This document shows, piece after piece, positions 57,120 through 64,000 of a DNA stretch of 64,000 nt. A program made the translations under genes and the position numbers. Position 1 is the stretch's first letter; each line of letters begins with the position of its first letter. Source of the DNA: Bacillus safensis FO-36b (GTDB taxonomy: Bacteria > Bacillota > Bacilli > Bacillales > Bacillaceae); NCBI RefSeq assembly GCF_000691165.1, contig NZ_ASJD01000004.1, positions 62,001-126,000 on the forward strand, given 5' to 3'. Under the pieces are notes generated by a model. That model had not been told where the DNA came from. It saw only the letters and a program-made list of their open reading frames with translations, and did no database searches.

Positions 57120-57530
57120 TTAGCGGAAACGGCGGTACTCCCACATGTTCCCTTGATCCCATTTACGCTCAACATTTCCTCTATTTCTGGAACGATGCGA
57201 TTTCTTTCCACATCTTCGGCAAGAGCGGCTGCGTTTATGGTGATGAGAACGTTTAGATCGATGGCTGCGGCGCGACTTTCGGCTCTTCTTATTGTGGGAT
57301 CTGTGCTTGCTGCGATGTGACTTGCGGCAGCTCTTCTTCTGGTGCGATCTGCATTTGCTGCGATGTGACTTGCGGCTGCTCTTCTTATGATGAGATCTGC
57401 ATTTGCTGCGGTGTGACTTGCGGCAGCTCTTCTTATGGTGCGATCTGCATTTGCTGCGATGTGACTTGCGGCAGCTCTTCTTTTTGCTTCTGTAAGATTT
57501 TTTGCTTTTATATGACTTTTTACTCTTCAT
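57120..57530 (-). CDS. 3' part of a split CotG-like spore coat gene
   Basis: 136 codons from an internal ATG at 57530. Almost wholly Lys/Ser/Arg/His/Cys: four repeats of a 16-residue unit CRKSHRSKCRSHHKKS (48 bases each, 57300-57480 region), a His/Arg tract, then a non-repetitive tail ending WDQGNMWEYRRFR, which resembles the end of B. subtilis CotG. No ribosome site precedes this ATG, so it is probably the displaced second half of the gene whose first half is 57556-57924. Deleting one 139-bp period joins them into a single 221-residue frame. If real, the coat protein is broken in this strain. Confidence 0.65.
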   Translation of the reverse strand: MKSKKSYKSKKSYRSKKKSCRKSHRSKCRSHHKKSCRKSHRSKCRSHHKKSSRKSHRSKCRSHQKKSCRKSHRSKHRSHNKKSRKSRRSHRSKRSHHHKRSRSCRRCGKKSHRSRNRGNVERKWDQGNMWEYRRFR

Positions 57531-57736
57531 GCTTTTCTTCGAACGATAGCTTTTCTTAGAGCGATAACTTTTCTTTGAACGATAGCTTCTGTAGCTTATG
57601 TGACTTTTTCGGTTCGCTCTTTTTGCTTCTGTAAGATTTTTTGCTTTTATATGACTTTTTACTCTTCATGCTTTTCTTCGAACGATAGCTTTTCTTAGAG
57701 CGATAACTTTTCTTTGAACGATAGCTTCTGTAGCTT
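57479..57736. repeat. Perfect 119-bp direct repeat inside the CotG-like gene (139-bp period)
   Basis: 57479-57597 and 57618-57736 are identical over 119 bases, separated by 20 bases. The 139-base period is not a multiple of three, so the second copy is read in another frame and the coding sequence is split. The unit itself encodes KKSYRSKKS-type repeats. Confidence 0.92.
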
Positions 57737-57924
57737 TTTTTACTGCGGCGTGATTTACGGCGTCCACCACCGCCAAAGAACCAATGACCGCGACTTGAAT
57801 GACGAGAACGAGCTGACTTATGCGAACGTCTCGATTCTGGTTCACGATCTAAGTGATGATCACGTCCCTCACTTCGAAGTGAAGCTACTGCATGTTCAAT
57901 GTGTGAATGATCAAATGTACTCAC
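57556..57924 (-). CDS. 5' part of a split CotG-like spore coat gene
   Basis: 122 codons from a GTG at 57924, with GGGAGGGG 8 bases upstream. The first 25 residues (MSTFDHSHIEHAVASLRSEG, then LDREP) resemble the N-terminus of B. subtilis CotG, followed by a Gly patch (FFGGGG) and KKSYRS repeats. It then leaves frame in the duplicated segment and ends in an untypical KLQKLSFKEKLSL tail. CotG is a heavily phosphorylated outer-coat protein; the divergent neighbour is a CotH-type kinase. Together with 57120-57530 it is best seen as one disrupted gene. Confidence 0.7.
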   Translation of the reverse strand: MSTFDHSHIEHAVASLRSEGRDHHLDREPESRRSHKSARSRHSSRGHWFFGGGGRRKSRRSKKSYRSYRSKKSYRSKKSYRSKKSMKSKKSYKSKKSYRSKKSEPKKSHKLQKLSFKEKLSL

Positions 57925-58090
57925 GAACAATTCCCCTCCCAGTCTATCTTCGACAAAACAAACAGACAAAGCTGTTTATCTTCTCTGCTTTATGTTACGA
58001 GACTCGGTAGACAAGTGTTCGTGACGAATGCCTCTTTCCTTGAAAACTCCATGAATACCTACCAGCCGGTACAGGACATTCCTTCACTTT

Positions 58091-58099
58091 CATATCGTA
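58091..58099 (+). promoter_or_regulatory. Possible sigma-K -10 element of yisJ
   Basis: CATATCGTA fits the sigma-K -10 pattern CATANNNTA; an AC lies 18 bases upstream, slightly long for the -35. The start of RNA would be about 23 bases before the yisJ ATG. Confidence 0.35.
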
Positions 58100-58129
58100 A
58101 AGAAGAGCATATAGGAGGCTGATGAACAT

Positions 58130-59224
58130 ATGAACACAGAACCTTTAAAACAAATTGATATGTGGATTCATCCAAAGGACCTGATTGAATTAAAAAAAGA
58201 CATTTGGAACGATGAACCTGTTGAAGCTATTCTAAAAACCGGCCAAACCAAATCACATATTTATGCTTCATACCGCGGATCGCACATTAGAAAGCTTAAG
58301 AAAAAGTCCTATCAAATTGAATACCGAAAGCCAAAACAAAGACAAGGCGAATCCATCTTTCATTTAAATGCAGAGTACAATGATCCGTCGTTTATCCGAA
58401 ACAGGCTGTCCTTTTATTTCTTTGAGCAGATGGGGGTGCATAGCCCAGCCGCTTCTCATGTGTTTCTCACCATAAATGGAAGAAAGGAAGGGATTTATTT
58501 GAAAATAGAATCTGTCGATGAGTTCTTTCTTCAAAAACGGCAGCTTTCAGGAGGCGGCATTTATTATGCGGTTGATGATGACGCGAACTTCTCCCTTTTG
58601 AGTTCTTTTGATAAAAAACCAAAAAAGCACCTTCTTCTCGGATATGAGAAAAAAACGGGGACTTCTCAACATGATCAGCAGCTGAGCGAATTTATTTACT
58701 TTCTCAACACAGCGAAAGATGACACTTTTGCAGAAAAAATTGAACAATACCTAGATGTGACACAATATTTCCGCTGGCTCATCGGTGTGGTATGCACACA
58801 AAACTTTGATGGTTTTGTTCATAACTACGCCCTTTATGTAAATGAACAAGGGAGGTTTCAAGTACTTCCTTGGGATTATGATGCAACATGGGGTCGTGAC
58901 ATTCATGGAGAAGAAATGCCGTTTGATTATATCCCAGTAAACGGGTTTAATACATTAACTGCTAGATTACTAGATATCCCTTCGTTTAAAAGAGCCTATT
59001 ACACACTTTTCCAGCATGTACTCGATACACATTTTGTAGAAGACCGGCTCTGCCCAATCATAGAGAAATGGCATGAATCGATTGAGGATCGAATTGGAGA
59101 TGATCCATATACGAAAGGCCGAAAAGACATCTTGCAGTCTGAAAGAGACTTAATCCGGCAATATATCAACAAAAGACGACGTTATTTACAGACTGAGATC
59201 AAAAAAGAGATTTTTGGTACGTAA
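58130..59224 (+). CDS. yisJ: YisJ, CotH-type spore coat protein kinase
   Basis: 364 residues with the atypical kinase fold of CotH: SYRGSHIRKLKKKSYQIEY (glycine loop/Lys region, about 50-68), NAEYNDPSFIRNRL, GIYLKIESVDEFF, then the catalytic region NFDGFVHNYALY (Asp at 227) and LPWDYDATWGRD (Asp at 249 and 251). In B. subtilis CotH phosphorylates CotB and CotG on serines. GGAGG lies 11 bases before the ATG. Divergent from a CotG-like gene, which suggests kinase and substrate are encoded together. All expected acidic residues look intact. Confidence 0.88.
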   Translation: MNTEPLKQIDMWIHPKDLIELKKDIWNDEPVEAILKTGQTKSHIYASYRGSHIRKLKKKSYQIEYRKPKQRQGESIFHLNAEYNDPSFIRNRLSFYFFEQMGVHSPAASHVFLTINGRKEGIYLKIESVDEFFLQKRQLSGGGIYYAVDDDANFSLLSSFDKKPKKHLLLGYEKKTGTSQHDQQLSEFIYFLNTAKDDTFAEKIEQYLDVTQYFRWLIGVVCTQNFDGFVHNYALYVNEQGRFQVLPWDYDATWGRDIHGEEMPFDYIPVNGFNTLTARLLDIPSFKRAYYTLFQHVLDTHFVEDRLCPIIEKWHESIEDRIGDDPYTKGRKDILQSERDLIRQYINKRRRYLQTEIKKEIFGT

Positions 59225-59346
59225 GAACACTTTCGAATTTTGTCACTTTATTACTCATATTGACGAAACAGCTTTTTTTATAGAAAAATAGGGTATACTA
59301 ACCATATCCTTCTATTTGATAAAAAATGTGAGAGTTGGCGTCCGTT

Positions 59347-59508
59347 ATGATCAATTATGAAATTGAACAAAAAAGATTACATTTAATTGAGACTGCAAAA
59401 AAATTCGGGATGAATGCCGAAGAAACGATCAGGTGCAGTCAAGAGCTTGACACACTCTTAAATAAAGGCATCAAATCCACCTCTAAAGATTGCTCAAAAA
59501 AAGGGTAA
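59347..59508 (+). CDS. yisI: YisI, Spo0E-like aspartyl phosphatase
   Basis: 53-residue protein of two short helices with the family signature SQELD at about 31-35. Spo0E-type proteins remove phosphate from Spo0A and hold back sporulation; B. subtilis YisI does this and lies at the same site between yisJ and gerPA. The ATG at 59347 has only a weak ribosome site (GAGAG, about 15 bases away). GGGTATACT at 59291-59299 is a possible -10 region. Confidence 0.85.
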   Translation: MINYEIEQKRLHLIETAKKFGMNAEETIRCSQELDTLLNKGIKSTSKDCSKKG

Positions 59509-59554
59509 ACCATACATCTAATTCCTCTCATCAAAAGCTTTCAAAAAGACAATC

Positions 59555-59581
59555 ACACATTAAAAGACCCATCATAAGCTA
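59555..59581 (+). promoter_or_regulatory. Sigma-K type promoter of the gerP operon
   Basis: AC at 59555-59556, a 16-base spacer and CATAAGCTA at 59573-59581 match the sigma-K pattern AC-N16-CATANNNTA. It lies about 50 bases before gerPA. gerP of B. subtilis is a mother-cell, sigma-K-dependent operon. Confidence 0.65.
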
Positions 59582-59633
59582 TGGTGAAACGCCCAAAACA
59601 AGTGCCCTAATTTTATAAAGGATGTGCACCGCT

Positions 59634-59855
59634 ATGCCGGCTATTGTGGGAGCCTTTAAAGTAAATGCCGTCGGAACGAGCGGAGTCGTTCATGTTGGAG
59701 ACTGCATCACTATTTCTCCAAATAGTCAGGTTAAAACGTTTGCTGGCGCAGGCAGTTTTAATACTGGTGATCAATTGCGAATTAGCAACTACAAAAGTGT
59801 GACAAATACGTACGACAGTGATGTCATTGATCAACCGCTTGTTGGTAACTTGTAA
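59634..59855 (+). CDS. gerPA: Spore germination protein GerPA
   Basis: 73 residues (same as B. subtilis). Starts [11 protein letters not shown], with the [12 protein letters not shown] motif and ends DQPLVGNL. GerP proteins sit in the inner coat and let germinants pass to the receptors. AAAGGATG is 10 bases before the ATG at 59634. First of six co-transcribed genes; closely resembles GerPF, the last. Confidence 0.93.
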   Translation: MPAIVGAFKVNAVGTSGVVHVGDCITISPNSQVKTFAGAGSFNTGDQLRISNYKSVTNTYDSDVIDQPLVGNL

Positions 59856-59869
59856 GGAGTGAGGATCCG

Positions 59870-60103
59870 TTGAACTTCTATATTAATCAAGCGATACAAA
59901 TTAATTATTTACGTGTAGAGTCTGTAAGTAACTCCTCTGTTCTGCAAATTGGGAGTGCTGGATCCATCAAGGCCCTTTCCAACCTGTATAACACGGGAAG
60001 CTACGTAGAAGCAGCGCCTGCCGCAGCAGGTACACAAGGAATTGAAGAATCTCAAGGCGCAAGCACAGCACCTTTTGTACCGCTTCAGTCACCAACAACT
60101 TAA
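59870..60103 (+). CDS. gerPB: Spore germination protein GerPB
   Basis: 77 residues, TTG start 14 bases after gerPA behind AAGGAGTGAGG. It contains YLRVESVSNSSVLQIGSAG, the repeat shared by GerP proteins, then an Ala/Gly/Ser-rich tail ending FVPLQSPTT. Coat-located germinant permeability protein by family. Confidence 0.9.
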   Translation: MNFYINQAIQINYLRVESVSNSSVLQIGSAGSIKALSNLYNTGSYVEAAPAAAGTQGIEESQGASTAPFVPLQSPTT

Positions 60104-60133
60104 GTCATCTGCAATCCCCGGAGGTGTATGTAA

Positions 60134-60748
60134 ATGTATGATTATCAGAGCAACGCTTCACAAGTATATGGCATCATTCAAAAACACTCGCAACAAATCA
60201 TGATGCTTGAAAAAAGGCTTAACGAGCTTCAGCATGAAATACAAATGATCAAAGATAAACCGACAACGAATATTGAACGGATTGATTATCAATTTGATCA
60301 ACTGAAAATCGAACGGCTGGAAGGAACGCTGAATATCGGCCTCAATCCATCTGATCCAAACAGTGTTCAAAACTTTGAAGTGGGCCAAACAACAACCCCG
60401 GGAATTGGAATGATGCAGCAAGAAATGGCTGATCAATTTTTCAATCAAACACGGCAGCTTGTCGATGCATTTTTAAATGAAGAAGCCCCAGAACTTCTTG
60501 AAGAACTAGAACAGCGATATGAAGGGTCCCTCGATGAAAGCAACAAACACCATATCATTGAGGATATTCGCAAGCAAATTGACAGCAGGATCAAATACTA
60601 TGCGGGACAGCTGCCACACCGGGAAGAAATGACACCGCTGCAGCGTTCAGAGCAAATTGCTGAATATGTGAAGCATGATGTAAAGCGGGCGATTGAGCAC
60701 TTTTTAGCCCATATTCCAAGTGAAACGAAAGGAGAGGAAAACGGATGA
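60134..60748 (+). CDS. gerPC: Spore germination protein GerPC
   Basis: 204 residues; unlike the other GerP proteins it is soluble and coiled-coil (about 18-45, HSQQIMMLEKRLNELQHEIQ), with an acidic helical C-terminal half. GGAGGTG is 7 bases before the ATG at 60134. Its TGA overlaps the gerPD ATG. Thought to scaffold the other GerP proteins (family knowledge). Confidence 0.9.
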   Translation: MYDYQSNASQVYGIIQKHSQQIMMLEKRLNELQHEIQMIKDKPTTNIERIDYQFDQLKIERLEGTLNIGLNPSDPNSVQNFEVGQTTTPGIGMMQQEMADQFFNQTRQLVDAFLNEEAPELLEELEQRYEGSLDESNKHHIIEDIRKQIDSRIKYYAGQLPHREEMTPLQRSEQIAEYVKHDVKRAIEHFLAHIPSETKGEENG

Positions 60749-60921
60749 ATTTCACAGTTGTCAACCGCAACATCGAGACCGGAAGCATTAAAGTAGTCGG
60801 GGTTTCGTCCTCTTCCCTGTTTATCATCGGGGACACAGACCATGTACAATTATCCTCGATTTTCGATACACCGCCAGAATCACTGATTATTGGCCCGTTT
60901 GTTCCTCTGGCACCTCGATAA
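60745..60921 (+). CDS. gerPD: Spore germination protein GerPD
   Basis: 58 residues, as in B. subtilis: starts MNFTVVNRNIETGSIKVVG, carries VSSSSLFIIGDTD and ends IGPFVPLAPR. ATGA overlap with gerPC and GGAGAGG 7 bases upstream. Its TAA overlaps the gerPE ATG by one base (TAATG). Confidence 0.92.
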   Translation: MNFTVVNRNIETGSIKVVGVSSSSLFIIGDTDHVQLSSIFDTPPESLIIGPFVPLAPR

Positions 60922-61352
60922 TGATCAAGCGCACATCTAAAGTGAAGTTCTCAAAGGTGAATTCTGTCGGGATTTCGAGTGTGGTTCAAATTGGTGATAC
61001 ACAAGAGCTGTGCCCGAAAGTCAAGGTTTTAGCTGTTCAACGAACCATTAGTTTGTTTTATGGCTATGAAGCGGAAAATTTAGATGCGAAAGAATTTGAA
61101 GTGTATTATGAGCCCATTCCATTGATGCTGCCAGAACGATCAGTGAGAACGGCATTTTACCATGAAAAGCCTGTGATTAAAGTGTCTTCAATCCATGTAG
61201 AAGGGGTATCATCGTCCTCTGTCTATCAAATCGGCTCTACTTGTAGAATGAATGGCGTTGCGCGAGTGAAGCATATTAGAGAGCTGTTTAGCAATGATGA
61301 AAGTCCGCAAAACTCACAAATGGACCTACCTGCGCATATGATGGTGATATGA
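60921..61352 (+). CDS. gerPE: Spore germination protein GerPE
   Basis: 143 residues (about 130 in B. subtilis). Two copies of the GerP repeat: VNSVGISSVVQIGDT near 14-28 and VEGVSSSSVYQIGST near 93-107, joined by an acidic linker. The ATG is linked to the gerPD stop. Inner coat germination permeability role by family. Confidence 0.9.
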   Translation: MIKRTSKVKFSKVNSVGISSVVQIGDTQELCPKVKVLAVQRTISLFYGYEAENLDAKEFEVYYEPIPLMLPERSVRTAFYHEKPVIKVSSIHVEGVSSSSVYQIGSTCRMNGVARVKHIRELFSNDESPQNSQMDLPAHMMVI

Positions 61353-61374
61353 CTTCGAATAAAGGATGTCGATT

Positions 61375-61593
61375 ATGCCAGCAATTGTCGGACCCATTTA
61401 CATTAACTCTATTTCTGGAGGCGTCGTAAACGTCGGTGACTCATTCTACCTGTCGCCTAAAAGTTCGTCAAAATCTGCTTTAGGCTCTGGAGCGGGGAAT
61501 ACCGGAGATTTCTTGATATTAAATAATGGCATTAGCGCCACCAACTATGTGGATCCTGACTTAAATGATCAGAATATGGTAGGCAATGCATAA
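61375..61593 (+). CDS. gerPF: Spore germination protein GerPF
   Basis: 72 residues beginning MPAIVGPIYINS, with SGGVVNVGDSFYLSPKS and ending NDQNMVGNA. Paralogue of GerPA. I use the ATG at 61375 (AAAGGATG 9 bases upstream) rather than 61366, since GerPA and GerPF both start MPAIVG. Confidence 0.93.
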   Translation: MPAIVGPIYINSISGGVVNVGDSFYLSPKSSSKSALGSGAGNTGDFLILNNGISATNYVDPDLNDQNMVGNA

Positions 61594-61594
61594 A

Positions 61595-61636
61595 GCAGCT
61601 CCTCTACACCCATTTCAAATAGAGGAGCGCTTTTTT
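61595..61636 (+). terminator. Terminator of the gerP operon
   Basis: CTCCTCTA / TAGAGGAG stem (61599-61606 with 61620-61627) followed by GCGCTTTTTT. Confidence 0.85.
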
Positions 61637-61640
61637 ATGC

Positions 61641-61940
61641 TTATTTTTTTCTGCGCTGTCTCGATTTTTTCGTTTTGACCAGCTTGCTTGCCGGCTGTTT
61701 CCGAATCCATTTGATGTACGAAGCAAGCTTTTCATCCTGCCTCAGTGCATCAATTGTATTCAAACGTGCGGCAAGCTCCTGGTTTGTAAAGAGGGCATGT
61801 ACTTGTTTATGACAAGGGATGCATAGGAAGGCAGTCGGTAAAAAAGCCCCGCCCTCTTCTCTTGGCGTTAAGTGATGTTCTGTGAGCAGGACATCTTGTC
61901 TTCCGCACATCTCACATAATCCAATTGTTTGCTTTGCCAC
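61641..61940 (-). CDS. yisB: YisB, HNH nuclease-family small protein
   Basis: 99 residues: CEMCGRQDVLLTEHHLTPREEGG then CIPCHKQVHALF give the two Cys pairs and His residues of an HNH/McrA-type zinc finger nuclease; the C-terminus is very basic (KTKKSRQRRKK), fit for nucleic-acid binding. GTG start at 61940 behind GAGGTGA. It follows sbcC by 19 bases and is probably in the addBA-sbcDC transcript, pointing to DNA repair. Confidence 0.82.
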   Translation of the reverse strand: MAKQTIGLCEMCGRQDVLLTEHHLTPREEGGAFLPTAFLCIPCHKQVHALFTNQELAARLNTIDALRQDEKLASYIKWIRKQPASKLVKTKKSRQRRKK

Positions 61941-61959
61941 CGTGTCATCACCTCAATAT

Positions 61960-64000
61960 TTACATTAATTCCATTGAGACTGTTGTCCCTTTCCCGCTTG
62001 GATCTGCTGGATGGACAATCAGTTTTTTCGGCAGCCGCATTTTCAATTCTTCCACATGGCTGATGACACCGACAGCTAAGTTTTGAGACTGTAATTTCTC
62101 TAATGCGGTAATCACTGTATCGAGCAAGTCTTGATCAAGGGTACCAAAGCCTTCATCAAGGAAAAAGAATTGCAGCGGGAACTCACCTCTCAGCTGAATC
62201 TGCGCTGAAAGAGCTAGTGCAAGCGCAAGCGACGTCAGGAAGGTTTCCCCGCCGGACAAGCTGGACACTGGACGTCTGACACCGCCATTCGCATCATCAC
62301 GCATGACAAAGCCGCCTTCTGAATCAACTTCAATCGCATACCTTTGTCTTGTCAAAATACCAAGACGGGCAGATGCATCACGACTGACACTTTCCAGCTG
62401 TTCTTCTGCTAAGAACTCAACAAATGTATTTCCTTTAAACACGGTTTGCAGCTTATCGAGCCGATCAATTTCTTGCTGCAGCTCCGCCAAGCGTTCATGA
62501 ATACTTGCAAATCGCTGGTGATTCTCTTCCATTACACGCAGATGTTCATATGCAGAGCCGCTCATCACTGTTGCTTCTTCCAATGCCTTCTCTGCCGCTT
62601 CTTTCCTCAGTTGAATATCAGTCCACTGCTTTTCATCTAGTGACTCATCTTTCAGCAGTTCAGAAATTCGCTTTAAGTTTGCGGCACATTGCTTTCTTTT
62701 ATCCTCAAATTCGTCAATTTCTTGTTTAACCGAGTGACGTACTGCCTGATTCATAAAAGCAGATTCAATCTCTTGAGGCTTATCAAAAGGAGAAGACTCC
62801 GATTCTTTAGCCCATGCTGCACTTGCTTCTTGTTTTCTCCGGTCAGCCTCTTGAAGCTGACGCTCACAGCTTGAAAAATGACTTTGTGCTTCACTAAAGA
62901 GCTCCTGCGCATGCTGTAATTGCTTGTACGATTGCTGTTCCATTTCATTGAGACGAGCAAGCGTGTGTTCAACCTCGATCAGCTCTTCAGAAATAGAGAC
63001 AGCTTTCAATGGATATCTCCCTAAATCTGTTTCATATTGATAAATGAGCTGCTGCTGGCTTTCTAGCTGATGCGCTAGTTTATCAAGTTCCTTCTCTACA
63101 TCATATATGGCTGTTTGCAGCTGTTCTTTTGCCTGCTGTTTTTCTTCCAAAAATGAAATACTTTTCTCAATACGCTCTTTATAGCCTTCCGCTTGCTGGT
63201 CCTTTTCGTCGATCTGCTTTTGCATCTCTTGTACTTGGTGCAATGTAAAGTGCGGGAAGGCCTGTTCAAATTGAGACGTTTGCTCTGAAAGCTCAGATTG
63301 AAGCTCCTTGATCAGCCCGTCTAATTCTTCGATACGCTGCTGATCAAATGTCATTTGATCTTTCGTCTTGCTTATCTCTGCTGCTTGATCGTATGTTTCA
63401 TCCATTAAACGAGCTCGTTTACGTTCAACTTCTTGAATATCTTGTTTCAAGCCTTTCCATTCTTGCATGAGATACTGCAAGGACTCCGGCTTTTGCACTG
63501 CTTCTACTGCTGCTGCAACTTCCGCACCTGGAGCTTTCTGAGATAAAAAGGCAAACTGCTTTACTAATTGATTGGCGTGCGTTTCCAATAACTGCTTGGC
63601 GGCATACATGTCTCTTGTATATTCCTCTGCCTGCTTGAGCTCTGTGTCCATCCGTTGAATCACTTCATCGATTTGTGCCACTGTTTCTTCATGGTCATTG
63701 TTTTCCAATGCCTTTGGATCATGATGAATCGATCCACAAACAGGACATGGCTCACCATCTACGAGCTCTGCCGCTAATTCTTTTCTTAATTCTGCCGCCC
63801 TAACAGCATCACGCTGTTTTAATTTTGCGAGCTTCTGACTTTGTTCTCTTTTACTCCATTCTGTAAAAGCCCGTTCGAATTCACATACATAGAAATAGAG
63901 CTGTTCAATCGCTTGAAACGATTGGTCTATTTTTTCATGATGGTCTTTTTGCTGTTTTTGAAGCTTTTCATATGCTGCTGCGGTCTGTGTTGATCGCTTT
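61960..64000 (-). CDS. sbcC: Nuclease SbcCD subunit C (5' end beyond window)
   Basis: The 3' two-thirds or so of an SMC-like ATPase that works with the SbcD nuclease on hairpins and breaks. The frame is open to the right edge. Visible: the zinc hook CPVCG near 63735-63749, long coiled coil rich in Glu/Gln/Lys on the returning arm, the ABC signature SSLSGGETFLTSLALA, and Walker B FFLDEGFGTLDQD near the C-terminus. The Walker A end of the protein lies outside. Followed by yisB. Confidence 0.95.
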   Translation of the reverse strand, partial: KRSTQTAAAYEKLQKQQKDHHEKIDQSFQAIEQLYFYVCEFERAFTEWSKREQSQKLAKLKQRDAVRAAELRKELAAELVDGEPCPVCGSIHHDPKALENNDHEETVAQIDEVIQRMDTELKQAEEYTRDMYAAKQLLETHANQLVKQFAFLSQKAPGAEVAAAVEAVQKPESLQYLMQEWKGLKQDIQEVERKRARLMDETYDQAAEISKTKDQMTFDQQRIEELDGLIKELQSELSEQTSQFEQAFPHFTLHQVQEMQKQIDEKDQQAEGYKERIEKSISFLEEKQQAKEQLQTAIYDVEKELDKLAHQLESQQQLIYQYETDLGRYPLKAVSISEELIEVEHTLARLNEMEQQSYKQLQHAQELFSEAQSHFSSCERQLQEADRRKQEASAAWAKESESSPFDKPQEIESAFMNQAVRHSVKQEIDEFEDKRKQCAANLKRISELLKDESLDEKQWTDIQLRKEAAEKALEEATVMSGSAYEHLRVMEENHQRFASIHERLAELQQEIDRLDKLQTVFKGNTFVEFLAEEQLESVSRDASARLGILTRQRYAIEVDSEGGFVMRDDANGGVRRPVSSLSGGETFLTSLALALALSAQIQLRGEFPLQFFFLDEGFGTLDQDLLDTVITALEKLQSQNLAVGVISHVEELKMRLPKKLIVHPADPSGKGTTVSMELM

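Noticed and set aside
57300-57480. Regular 48-bp repeats suggesting a CRISPR array
   Set aside because: The units are contiguous with no spacers and encode the 16-residue coat repeats in frame.
57317-57559. Plus-strand Cys-rich frame (repeated CICCDVTCGSSS) opposite the CotG-like gene
   Set aside because: It is the antisense reading of the 48-bp coat repeats, has no ribosome site, and its periodicity comes from the opposite strand.
61960-63708. Treating sbcC as starting at 63708 (reads MENNDHEE...)
   Set aside because: The frame stays open to the window edge and includes the CPVC zinc hook upstream; the codon there is TTG inside the protein.

Overview
The window looks like chromosomal DNA of a Bacillus of the B. 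pumilus / B. safensis / B. altitudinis type. This is inferred from gene content and order, not from a database search. Most of it is collinear with the B. subtilis 168 region running from sbcC to appD (in reverse here). It carries clear departures: a citrate-hydroxamate siderophore operon, a C30 carotenoid operon beside the yisP locus, a cobalamin-dependent methionine synthase behind yitJ, and a binding lipoprotein/chemoreceptor pair. I saw no tRNA, rRNA, CRISPR array, insertion sequence or prophage.

Layout. 1-9000: appD (cut by the window edge), yjaZ, fabF-fabH behind a FapR operator, yjzB, the competence genes comZ and med, yjaV, yjaU, yjzD, an added MFS transporter, and yjzC. 9100-18560: the arginine operon argC-argJ-argB-argD-carA-carB-argF on the minus strand, with an ARG box in the argC promoter and a second one before carA. 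18600-29300: yitZ, yitY, yitW, yitV, yitU, a 50-codon gene coupled to yizC, a lipoprotein form of the proteinase inhibitor Ipi, yitT, yitS, an MCP chemoreceptor coupled to a BMP-family lipoprotein, and cvfB. 29500-36560: yitK, then a SAM (S-box) riboswitch driving yitJ and metH, then a double-GNAT yitI.

36560-45250: a tightly coupled six-gene operon of the same order as rhbABCDEF (diaminobutyrate aminotransferase, decarboxylase, two IucA/IucC synthetases, acetylase, N-hydroxylase) with a Fur box at its start. It should make a schizokinen-like siderophore from citrate and N-acetyl-N-hydroxy-diaminopropane. 45250-49100: a hexapeptide acetyltransferase, a small membrane protein, a GNAT enzyme, an AraC regulator (yisR) and a divergent MATE exporter (yisQ). 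49100-53000: a crt operon with two CrtN-type desaturase/oxidases and a CrtM/YisP-type synthase with both Asp motifs intact. 53000-57000: asnO, yisN, yisL, yisK.

57100-64000: spore and DNA-repair genes. A CotG-like coat gene has been split into two frames by a perfect 119-bp direct repeat (139-bp period). It lies divergently from a CotH-type kinase gene (yisJ), which makes a likely kinase-substrate pair. Then come the Spo0E-like yisI, the complete gerPABCDEF operon behind a sigma-K type promoter, yisB (HNH) and the 3' part of sbcC.

The items most worth following are the CotG/CotH-like locus with its frame-breaking duplication, the lipoprotein-chemoreceptor pair, the schizokinen-type operon, the carotenoid operon at the yisP position, and a second arginine operator inside the arg operon.
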